Below, piece after piece: positions 7,415 through 16,700 of a stretch of 64,000 bases of DNA (positions within the stretch are counted from its first letter, which is position 1; every line of letters starts with the position of its first letter). Position numbers and translations under genes: made by a program. Source of the stretch: RGIG4576 sp045656705 (lineage in GTDB: Bacteria > Bacteroidota > Bacteroidia > Bacteroidales > Muribaculaceae); the NCBI GenBank assembly GCA_045656705.1, contig JAZORR010000031.1, positions 27,152 through 91,151 on the forward strand. Reading direction: 5' to 3'. Below the pieces are notes generated by a model. The model had not been told where the DNA came from and did no database searches. It worked only from the letters and a program-made list of their open reading frames with translations.

Positions 7415-9427
7415 ATGGTATTAAAAATGTTTACAAGGAGAAGAAACTTAAAATTAATTTCATTGGCAATAATGATGAGTATTGGCCAATGGGTGTGTGC
7501 GCAATCGCGTCTTGATACTCTGCAACAACTTCAAGAGGTGGTGGTGGTAGCACAATCTTATAAAGAGGTAATTCCTGCACAAAAACTCAGTGGTATAGAA
7601 CTTGAATCGCTACGCTCGCATAGTGTGGCCGATGCTTTGCGTTATTTCTCTGGAGTGCAGCTCAAGGATTATGGTGGTGTGGGAGGTATAAAAACCGTGA
7701 ACATACGCTCTATGGGTACAAATCATATGGGGGTGTATTATAATGGTATAGAATTGGGGAACGCACAAAATGGGCAAGTAGACCTGGGGAAATATTCGCT
7801 CGAAAATCTTGAGTCGGTGTCGCTATACAACGGCCAAAAGAGTGAGATATTCCAATCGGCTCGCGAATTTGGTTCGGCAGGTTCTATATATCTCACTACG
7901 AGATTTCCAAAGTTCAAGCATGGCGAAACGAGTCACTTGCGAGTGGGAATGAAAGCTGGTTCGTTTGATGTGTTTAATCCTTCGCTTACATTTGAATATA
8001 AACTCAGCGATGTGGTGAGTTTGAGTTTCAATGCAGAGTGGATGAATGCCTCAGGAAAATACAAATTCCGTTATCGTCGTGTGACGCCATCGGGAGAATT
8101 GGCCTACGACACAACAGCTGTGCGTGAAAACGGCGATCTTGATGCAGTACGCTTCGAAGGTGGGTTGCACGGATTCTTGCCACGAGGAAGATGGAAGGTG
8201 TACTTGTATCATTATAACTCCGAGCGAGGAGTGCCAGGTGCTATTGTGAATAATGTGTGGCGTCGTGGCGAACGATTGTGGGACAGAAACTCCTTTGTGC
8301 AAGGAATGTGGGAATATGATATTACCAATAAATTGAAAACAAAAGTCAATGCAAAGTATGCATTTGATTACACCCGATATGTGAATAACGACGATAAACT
8401 TATCCATGTGGATAATATCTATAAGCAGAAAGAAATATATCTATCGTGGGCAAATAAATATTCGTTGCTCCCAAATTGGGACTTATCAATGGCCTACGAT
8501 TTCCAATGGAACGGATTGTCGGAATATATGGATGTGGATAGAACCACACATTGGTTGTCGCTTGCAACAGCATTCTCGCTTGGCGACTGCTTTAAGGTGC
8601 AGGCATCGGGCTTGATGACTTATGTAAACGAGGAACAACGCGACCGTGACACGGCTCCCGATAAGATGAATCTGACTCCTGGTGTATTTATGTCGTACAA
8701 ACCATTCAAGAAACCAAACTTTGTGGTGCGTGCATTCTATAAGCATAGTTATCGCATGCCTACATTCAACGACCTCTATTACACCGATATGGGAAATGCT
8801 TATTTGAAGCCTGAAAAGGCCATCCAATACAATGCTGGTGTATTATATGACCTCGAACAAAAATATAGTTGGTTCAAGTTTTTCAGAGTGGGAGCAGATG
8901 TTTATTACAACGATGTGAAAGATAAGATAGTGGCTTATCCAAAGGGGCAACAATTTCGCTGGACAATGCTCAACCTTGGTCGTGTGGAGATAAAGGGTAT
9001 AGATGCTCAAATAGGTGCAACATTCGGTCTGCTACAAGGTATAGATTTTACTACAAAATTCCAATATACCTATCAGGAGGCAATAGATGTGACCAATCCT
9101 GCCGATAATTATTATCGTCATCAAATACCATATATACCATGGCATAGTGGTTCGGCTGTTTTAATGCTCGACTGGAAGGGTTGGCATCTTAATTATAGTT
9201 TTATCTATACAGGTGAACGATACAATCAACAAGAAAATATCCGATACAATTATACTCAACCATGGTATACCAGCGATATTTCACTTATGAAGACCTTTAA
9301 GATAAAGAAAGTAAATCTAAAGGCTACAGCAGAGGTGAATAATCTATTGTCGCAAGATTATGATGTGATTTTGAATTATCCAATGCCAAAGCGTAATTAT
9401 CGCTTCGGTATAGTCGTAGAACTTTAA
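7415..9427 (+). CDS. btuB: BtuB-like TonB-dependent cobalamin receptor (copy 1)
   Basis: This 670-residue protein has a signal peptide ending near VCAQS (residue about 30) and the TonB-box-like LQEVVVVAQS. The plug domain spans about 45-160 (VADALRYFSGVQLKDYGGVGG, in which the start matches other plugs, then TVNIRSMGTNHMGVYYNGIE). A long beta barrel follows and ends in the aromatic RNYRFGIVVEL. Family members import large ligands across the outer membrane using TonB energy. The cobalamin riboswitch upstream and the BtuG-like gene 12 bp downstream support corrinoids as ligand. It is about 37% shorter than SusC proteins, consistent with the BtuB type. A start at 7427 is also possible. Confidence 0.9.
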   Translation: MVLKMFTRRRNLKLISLAIMMSIGQWVCAQSRLDTLQQLQEVVVVAQSYKEVIPAQKLSGIELESLRSHSVADALRYFSGVQLKDYGGVGGIKTVNIRSMGTNHMGVYYNGIELGNAQNGQVDLGKYSLENLESVSLYNGQKSEIFQSAREFGSAGSIYLTTRFPKFKHGETSHLRVGMKAGSFDVFNPSLTFEYKLSDVVSLSFNAEWMNASGKYKFRYRRVTPSGELAYDTTAVRENGDLDAVRFEGGLHGFLPRGRWKVYLYHYNSERGVPGAIVNNVWRRGERLWDRNSFVQGMWEYDITNKLKTKVNAKYAFDYTRYVNNDDKLIHVDNIYKQKEIYLSWANKYSLLPNWDLSMAYDFQWNGLSEYMDVDRTTHWLSLATAFSLGDCFKVQASGLMTYVNEEQRDRDTAPDKMNLTPGVFMSYKPFKKPNFVVRAFYKHSYRMPTFNDLYYTDMGNAYLKPEKAIQYNAGVLYDLEQKYSWFKFFRVGADVYYNDVKDKIVAYPKGQQFRWTMLNLGRVEIKGIDAQIGATFGLLQGIDFTTKFQYTYQEAIDVTNPADNYYRHQIPYIPWHSGSAVLMLDWKGWHLNYSFIYTGERYNQQENIRYNYTQPWYTSDISLMKTFKIKKVNLKATAEVNNLLSQDYDVILNYPMPKRNYRFGIVVEL

Positions 9428-9439
9428 TGGATTGTAGTT

Positions 9440-10603
9440 ATGTTGAATAAATTTTCTCTACATACAATATTTTGTTTAATGATACTCGTGTGTGCTACAA
9501 GTTGTCGTGAAGACGAACTTGTAGTACCCACCGAGTATGATATCCTGCCTTTCAATCCCACTACCGAGGTCAATCCTATTGGTATGTATCTTCTTAACGA
9601 GGGGAATATGGGTAGCAATAAGGCATCGATAGACTTTGTAGATTTTAAGAATGCATATTATGTGCGAAATATGTATGCCGAACGCAATCCCACTGTAATC
9701 AAAGAACTCGGCGATGTGGGTAACGATATACAAATATATGGCAACAAAATATATGCAGTAATCAATTGTTCACATAAGGTGGAGGTGATGGATGCTCACA
9801 CGCTTATGCGAGTGGGGCAAATAGATATCCCAAATTGTAGATATATAAAATTTGATAAGGGAAATGCGTATGTGTCGGCTTATGTAGGTCCTGTGGCTAT
9901 AGATCCCGATGCACAACTCGGTGCTGTGTATAGGGTGGACACCACCACGCTCGCCATCACGGGCAAATGCACTGTAGGTTATCAACCCGATGAGCTTGAA
10001 ATAGTGGGCGAATATATCTATGTTGCTAATTCTGGTGGTTACAGAGTTCCTAAATATGATTTCACAGTTTCAGTAGTGGAAAAATTCGGAATGACACAAG
10101 TAGAAAAAATCCCGGTCGGAATAAATCTTCATCGCATTGAGGCCGATAAATATGGTAAACTATGGGTGACATCACGAGGTAATTATGGTTCGGTGCGTTC
10201 TAAAATGTTCGTTCTTGAAAAGGAAAGTAAATTCTCTCGAAAAATGGTGGTTACCGATACGCTCAACATTCCTTGCTCTGAAATGCATATACAAGGCGAT
10301 TCGCTTTATTTCTATAGTGTGGAATGGAACAATCAAGAAGAGCGAAACAACATTGCATATGGTATTATAGATGTGCGCACGAAAGAACTTGTAACCGACC
10401 ATTTCATCACCGACGGCACAGAGAAAGAAATCGAAATCCCTTATGGCATAAATGTGCATCCCGTTACTGGCGATATATATGTGACCGATGCCAAGAATTA
10501 TGTGTCGAGTGGTGCTTTGCACTGTTATAGTAAGGAGGGTAAAAAGAAATGGAGTGTTCGCACTGGTGATATTCCTGCTCACATGGTATTCCTTTATAAA
10601 TAA
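9440..10603 (+). CDS. btuG: BtuG-like surface propeller lipoprotein (DUF5074/YncE-like)
   Basis: This 387-residue lipoprotein has a lipobox VCATSC (about Cys19-22). It is followed by a beta propeller with the opening GMYLLNEGNMGSNKASIDF and repeated blades (for example VGNDIQIYGNKIYAVINCSH, PYGINVHPVTGDIYVTDA near the end). Known BtuG proteins of gut Bacteroides are DUF5074-like propellers that cap BtuB and bind B12 with very high affinity. The gene sits 12 bp behind btuB and under a B12 riboswitch, exactly as in those loci. The assignment rests on fold pattern and context; the binding residues were not checked. Confidence 0.85.
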   Translation: MLNKFSLHTIFCLMILVCATSCREDELVVPTEYDILPFNPTTEVNPIGMYLLNEGNMGSNKASIDFVDFKNAYYVRNMYAERNPTVIKELGDVGNDIQIYGNKIYAVINCSHKVEVMDAHTLMRVGQIDIPNCRYIKFDKGNAYVSAYVGPVAIDPDAQLGAVYRVDTTTLAITGKCTVGYQPDELEIVGEYIYVANSGGYRVPKYDFTVSVVEKFGMTQVEKIPVGINLHRIEADKYGKLWVTSRGNYGSVRSKMFVLEKESKFSRKMVVTDTLNIPCSEMHIQGDSLYFYSVEWNNQEERNNIAYGIIDVRTKELVTDHFITDGTEKEIEIPYGINVHPVTGDIYVTDAKNYVSSGALHCYSKEGKKKWSVRTGDIPAHMVFLYK

Positions 10604-10611
10604 CAATAGAT

Positions 10612-11841
10612 ATGAAGAAATTATATAACATATTATTGCTAACATTATTTGTGACTCTATTTTCGTCTTGTGAACCAGAAATAGAGATGGTGAGTCTCGG
10701 GATAAGTGAGGAGTATGCCGTAGAACGAATGAGAATCCTGCATTTGCATCCCGAATTTCCTGGAGATGCATACGTGTGGACGATGAAAGATGTGAATGGT
10801 AACGACTCAATAATATCAAACGAGAGAGATTTGTTTTTCGTAAAGAAAGATGCAGGCACTTATAATGTGAAACTGAATATATTGGACGAGAAAGATCCTG
10901 TAGAGCATAAAGTGAAAATTGTGGTATGGAACGAGCAGGTGGCTTATAGCCGATACATCACCGAGGTGTATGAATATCGCCCTGCTCCAGGACAATTTGT
11001 AAACGAATTGCCTAAATATAAAGAGGGAGATACCGAAGAAACAATGCTCAAAAAGGTGCTTGAATGTATATGCGATAAAAATGATGTATTGATATCGCTT
11101 GGAGGCTATGGAGGCTATGTGACATTTGGTTTCGATCACACAGTGGTGAATGTGCCAGGTGAAATGGACTTCAAGATACTTGGAAACTCTTTTTATGCAT
11201 TAGATAATCCTAATCCTAATGCACCAGAATCGGGTGGTAGTTCCGAACCCGGTATAGTGATGGTGTCAATAGATAAAAATGGCAATGGTAAACCTGATGA
11301 TGAGTGGTATGAACTTGCTGGTAGTGAATATTATAAGCCTGAAACATTGCACGAGTATTCGGTAACTTATCATCGCACGCCCGAAGATCATAAAGCCACT
11401 CCGATACCACAATCGCCTATTACCGATTCTTCTTACATTTTGTGGGAGGCAAATGATGGATCGCGAGGGTATATCGAGAAAAATTCTTATCACCGTCAGG
11501 ACTATTTTCCTAAATGGATAAAAGAAGATAAAATCACATTTAGCGGAACCCGATTAGCATCAAATGGAACAGATGAAAGTGGAACAGGCAGTTATTATGT
11601 GCTATATGCTTATGATTGGGGGTATGCCGATAATCACCCTAATGAGGTAGAAGATAAAAGCTGTTTTAATATAGATTGGGCAGTAGATAGGAATGGCAAT
11701 CGCGTGCAACTCGATGGCGTAGATTTTATTCGTGTGTTTACTGGAGTCAATCAATCTTGTGGTTGGCTTGGCGAGACCTCAACAGAGATATGCCGTGCAG
11801 AAGATTTGCACATAGACTACTCATTTTTACCAAATCCATAG
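10612..11841 (+). CDS. Surface lipoprotein with PKD-like domain and an unnamed domain, B12 operon
   Basis: This 409-residue lipoprotein has a lipobox TLFSSC (about Cys20). A PKD-like beta domain follows (about 30-115). Residues about 120-405 form a distinct domain shared with the 1443-residue protein of the same operon: EYRPAPGQF, ISLGGYGGYVTFGFD, FKILGNSF, SIDKNGNGKPDDEWYELAGS, WAVDRNGNRVQLDGVDFIRV and GWLGETSTEICRAEDL. The DKNGNGKPDDE loop looks like a calcium-binding turn. Relatives in Bacteroides B12 loci are annotated only as cell surface proteins, and some accessory proteins there (BtuH class) bind B12. A direct corrinoid-binding role here is inference. The gene is 8 bp downstream of the btuG-like gene. 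Confidence 0.78.
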   Translation: MKKLYNILLLTLFVTLFSSCEPEIEMVSLGISEEYAVERMRILHLHPEFPGDAYVWTMKDVNGNDSIISNERDLFFVKKDAGTYNVKLNILDEKDPVEHKVKIVVWNEQVAYSRYITEVYEYRPAPGQFVNELPKYKEGDTEETMLKKVLECICDKNDVLISLGGYGGYVTFGFDHTVVNVPGEMDFKILGNSFYALDNPNPNAPESGGSSEPGIVMVSIDKNGNGKPDDEWYELAGSEYYKPETLHEYSVTYHRTPEDHKATPIPQSPITDSSYILWEANDGSRGYIEKNSYHRQDYFPKWIKEDKITFSGTRLASNGTDESGTGSYYVLYAYDWGYADNHPNEVEDKSCFNIDWAVDRNGNRVQLDGVDFIRVFTGVNQSCGWLGETSTEICRAEDLHIDYSFLPNP

Positions 11842-11871
11842 AAATAAAAAACTAAAATACATATTTGAATT

Positions 11872-13701
11872 ATGAACAAAATTAGTACATTAATGGCAAG
11901 TGCCTTGGTGGTATGTGGTTCGCTCCAATCAATGGCGCAGAACTACACCAATGGAGTATATGTCCTCAATGAAGATTGGTATGGGCATAATAATAGCACT
12001 CTTAACTTTTGGAATCCAGAAGCAGGGACAATTGACTATCTGATTATGCAGATGGCAAACAATTATGAGTATTCACTTGGATGTACGGCACAATATGGTC
12101 AACTTTATGGCGATTTTATTGTGATCCCAGCCAAGCAAGATAGAGATCCTGGTGAGGGTAGTGATGTGAAATCGGGACGAGTGAGTATTTTGTACAAAAA
12201 CACTTTGAAACCCGTTGGCGATGAAGTGCATCCTTTGATTTCAGTAAATGAAAAAGATAAATCCGATGGTCGTGGTGTGTGCTTTGTGGATAACAAAAAG
12301 TTTTATTTAGGCACATCAAATGGTATTTATGTATTCAAATGGAATGAGCAAGGAAAAATATTTACTTGGGATTCAGAAAAAATCATTCCTGGAACAGAAA
12401 ATAAATTGATTACAGGCGACGAGATAAGCAATGCCGATGGTCTTGGACCTCTTTATAAGAACCAAATTGGTATGATGCTTCGCACTCAGGATTATGTGTT
12501 TGCAATCAAGCAAGACCTTGGTGTGCTTGTGATTAATTCTGAAACCGATGAGGTGATAAGAATTATAGAGGGTTGTTACTCTACAATGGCACAAAGCAAG
12601 GATGGCAATGTGTGGGTAGGTGTAAACTATCAAGAAGAAGGCTATGAAAGCAATCTTAGTTATCCTTACGGATGGAATGGCGATGCATGGAACGGTAGCC
12701 AACTGATGTGTATCGACCAATATACGCTTGAAACTCGAAAAGTGCGATTGGATACAGGTGGTGTGCCTCAATCTTGGTATGCTTGGACTGCAGGAACATT
12801 GACTGCAAGCAACACTGAGAATGCTTTGTATTTCGTGTATACCGATCCAAGTCTTGGACAAATCAATTGGTTTAGAAATTGTGTGTTGTATCGTTTTGAT
12901 ATAGATGCAGTAGACTGGGAAAACATCGATTTATCAAATCCCGATGAAGCATATGCTGAAGGTGCTTGTGAAGAAATCTACGACAGTTCGTTTGACGGAT
13001 TATATTTCTATGGTGGAGCAATACAATGCAATCCTAAGGACGGCAATATTTATGCCTCGCTTTATGTAGATGAAAACATTGCCACGCAAGATTGGATATA
13101 TGCTATAATCAATAACAAAGGCGAAATGATTCAGTATCAAGAGCCTATTAAGCGTTATTGGTATCCAGCAATGTTTATTTTCCCCGATAATGAGGCTCCT
13201 GTGGTGAATGGCTTGGAAGATGTTACAATCAGAGATGATAAAACAATAGAAATCACACTTGCCGATAAGGTGAGTGATGCTGATTCGTATAATGCAGCAA
13301 TAGTGAAAAGCGTGAGTGGCATTGATGACACTTCGGTGGTGAAGGCCGAAATAGTGAAGGGAAATCTTGTGCTTACTCCATTGAAGAAAGGTAATACCAA
13401 AGTGGAAGTGTCGTTTAACTCAAATGGTAAGGTGGTGACAAAAAGTATAAATGTGACAGTAACTGCTGATATCTCATCATCTGCCGATATTGATACTAAT
13501 GAAAGGGCAAATGTGTTTGCTGTAGGTGGTAATATTATGGTAACAGACATCAAGGAAGCACAAAATATGGAAATATATAATGCTCAAGGTTCACTTGTAA
13601 AAGAGTGCTTGGTGGCTAATGGTGAAATCGTGTCAGGACTCGCCAAGAGAAATCTATATATAGTGAGAATATCAAATCAATCATTAAAAATAATTCTGTA
13701 A
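11872..13701 (+). CDS. T9SS-tailed propeller protein of the B12 operon (DUF5074-like)
   Basis: This 609-residue protein has a signal peptide (about 1-23, ending SMAQ) without a lipobox. A beta propeller of the BtuG/DUF5074 kind fills about 25-435 (NGVYVLNEDWYGHNNSTLNF at its start, PKDGNIYASLYVDENIATQDW near its end). An Ig-like domain (about 440-535, APVVNGLEDVTIRDDKTIEI) and a C-terminal sorting domain follow (about 545-609, MEIYNAQGSLVKE then LYIVRISNQSLKIIL). Such tails send proteins through T9SS to the cell surface, so anchoring differs from that of the lipidated BtuG-like protein. The stop is followed after a single base by the ATG of the next gene. Confidence 0.82.
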   Translation: MNKISTLMASALVVCGSLQSMAQNYTNGVYVLNEDWYGHNNSTLNFWNPEAGTIDYLIMQMANNYEYSLGCTAQYGQLYGDFIVIPAKQDRDPGEGSDVKSGRVSILYKNTLKPVGDEVHPLISVNEKDKSDGRGVCFVDNKKFYLGTSNGIYVFKWNEQGKIFTWDSEKIIPGTENKLITGDEISNADGLGPLYKNQIGMMLRTQDYVFAIKQDLGVLVINSETDEVIRIIEGCYSTMAQSKDGNVWVGVNYQEEGYESNLSYPYGWNGDAWNGSQLMCIDQYTLETRKVRLDTGGVPQSWYAWTAGTLTASNTENALYFVYTDPSLGQINWFRNCVLYRFDIDAVDWENIDLSNPDEAYAEGACEEIYDSSFDGLYFYGGAIQCNPKDGNIYASLYVDENIATQDWIYAIINNKGEMIQYQEPIKRYWYPAMFIFPDNEAPVVNGLEDVTIRDDKTIEITLADKVSDADSYNAAIVKSVSGIDDTSVVKAEIVKGNLVLTPLKKGNTKVEVSFNSNGKVVTKSINVTVTADISSSADIDTNERANVFAVGGNIMVTDIKEAQNMEIYNAQGSLVKECLVANGEIVSGLAKRNLYIVRISNQSLKIIL

Positions 13702-13702
13702 T

Positions 13703-16700
13703 ATGAAAAAGATGAATTTCATCGTGCTGTTGATGTTGTTGGTAACGACATTTGCAGCAAATGCAGGAAACCAGTTTGTTCCTAAGGAATATTCTTATGA
13801 GGAAGTTGGTTCCGATGCAAATAAAAGTTTCTATGTCTATTTTTATCAGTTGTTTACTTATCCCGATGAGATAACAACCAAGACCGATATCTCGCAAATG
13901 GAAGGCATCACCATTACTACATCATCGGATGATAATTCTCTTATAAAGTTGAGTACTATAAATGCCCATATGAGTCAAACACGAATGCAATTGACTCGCG
14001 TGGGTGGTGCGAAAGGTGAAACTACATTCTCTGTTTCAATTACTTACAATGGTGAAACCATAACCAATACATTTCCTGTGAAAGTGTTGGGTTTGCAAAC
14101 ATCAGCAATCAAGTCTTATGTTGAACCATCACAAGCAGAACCTCAGATTTTTGATGTCATTGGTAATACAAGTTTTTACAAATCAGAGGAAAAAACTGCC
14201 TGCACTTTGTCACTTGACAATGCCGATGAGTTGAAGCATGGTACGGCTGAATTGGTGGATGGAGAAAACGGATATAAGGTAATCAAATACACACTTAATG
14301 GTACTCCTTCGCAAATCGTTGCTGATGCTATCAAATATACAATCACATTATCAGATGGTGAAGCATCATCTAATAAAGTGGTTGCATATGCTACCCGTAA
14401 TTGTAAGGCTACAAAAATTTTAGAATATCAACCAGCGGCTGGACAATTCCGTATGGAAACAGCATGGGATAATCCGGTAGAATTTTTTGAAAGTAGAGAA
14501 AGAGGTTTGAGCCTTGGTGCATTGGGTGGATATGTGGTGCTTGGATTTGACCAACCTATCTATAACAATCCGCAAAATCCATATGGCGTGGATTTCACTA
14601 TCGAAGGTAACTCTTTTGTTGCTGCCGAAAAGGGTGTATGGACCGAACCAGGTGCTGTGCAAGTGATGGAAGACAAGAATGGCAACGGACTTCCTGACGA
14701 TGGCGAATGGTATGAACTTGCAGGTAGCGATTATTGGCTAAGCACTACAAAACGCAATGTGGAAGTTACATACTACAATCCAGGTTACAACGATCGTTAC
14801 ACAGTGCCTTGGAAGATGAAATGGGAAGAAAACGGAGAAACACATTACGAATATGGTGCAGTGGTGACAAATAATTTCCATAAGCACTCGTTCTATCCTG
14901 ATTATTTCTATAATCAAGATAATCCCGATGCGTCAAATCGTTGGTATAATCCGTGCATCTCGCGTGATTCTTTAACATTTACAGGAATGACAAACATTCG
15001 TGGTTGCATAGATATGCGCGCTCCAACATATATTGAGTTTTACAATTATTCAGGTTTTGGATATTGCGATAATAAGGGCTTTGTGAAAGAAGATTCTCGT
15101 ATTGCACAAAATCCTTACGGACGACCAACTCTTGGCGAAACTGCAGGTGATGGTATGGATATAAGTTGGGCTGTGGATAAAGATGGTAACTATGTAGAGC
15201 TTGAAAAGATTGATTTCGTAAAAGTGTATACAGCAGGACAGGTGATTGCTGGTTGGCTTGGCGAATGGTCTACTGAGGTGTTGGATTGTGCTATCACGCT
15301 TCCCGATCCTGATTATGTGCCACAAGATTACTACTACAATTATGCAGGTATCACTCAATTGCAAGTGCCTAAAGGACACACTTGCCAATATGAAGGCTTC
15401 TTGTTTAAAAACGGTCGTCCTGTGGCAGATGCTACTCAACGCTGGTGGCTATCAATGGACAAAGAAGGTGAAATCACCGATGGTGTGGATGCTATTGCCG
15501 AAATTGACAACACTGGTTTCCTTAAAGCTAACGGATATGGTACAGTGTGGGTACATTTCTCTGCAATGGACGGTATCCCAGAAGAAGCATTTGAGGTGTC
15601 GGTATGTGACCTCACAGCTGTAGTTATCAGTCTCGAAGGTAATACAGGTCCAGCGAGTGATGAATTGTCTTGTATTGTAGGCGAACGTGTTTATATCAAT
15701 GTGGAAAGTGAAGATGCAAACACTGAAAGTGTGAATGAAAGTACTGCAAACCGTTTCATCTACGACAATTATACATGGCTAAACAGCAATCCAGAAGTAG
15801 GTGCTATCGACAATGGTAATTTTATCGCATTGAAGCCAGGTGTGACCACTCTTACTGCAGTATCGGGAATTAATCCTGCGTTAAATGATAAGATTACGAT
15901 TACCGTCCTTGATATTCCAGAAATAGAAGTTCTGTCTGTAAAGGTTGCGAAGAATGCACCTAAGGGCGAATTGCTAAATAGCGATATTTTCTCAACAGGG
16001 AATGGTGCCACAGTATATATGGACGAAGTGACAGTGATAGGAGGAACTATAACCCCTTTAGCGTTGTCGCTTTACAACAATCACTTGAACTATGAATTTA
16101 CCGAAGGCGAATATGGTAGTGTAGTGCTTGAATTTAAAGTTACTTGCTATGGTAAGCAACATACTATTGAAGTGCCTGTGAAATACGGACCAAATAACAT
16201 TGCTACACCAAAGCAATTGCTGATGGTTAATAGCACCGATGAAAGTGGAGTGGATATAGGAGTGGCACAACTTCAAGGAGTGGATGTCGAAACATTCGAA
16301 ACTAAAACTTATGTGGCAGAACTTTCAGAAGTGACACAAAATCAAACACTCACTGATAATATATTGCCTGATGGCGCTTACGCTTATCTATCGCAAGGTA
16401 CTACGCTTTCTCGCTATGATGTGGCGTATGGTAATGTTGTCGCAAAAGCTACATTGGAATGTGCCGATAAGCATCAACTTGCAATATATAAGGATAAAAT
16501 CCTTGTAAGTGACGGTAATAAAATCAAAGTATTCTATCGCACCGACCTCGAAGCATTCAAGACAATAGAAATGAATGGCACTATCAAGCATTTGGTGGTG
16601 AATGATGATGAGGCTTACATTCTATGTGTTGTAGGTGAACAAGCGATGATGAATAAGCTTAATCTTGCTACTTTGGCATTGACCGAAACTAATATCGAAC

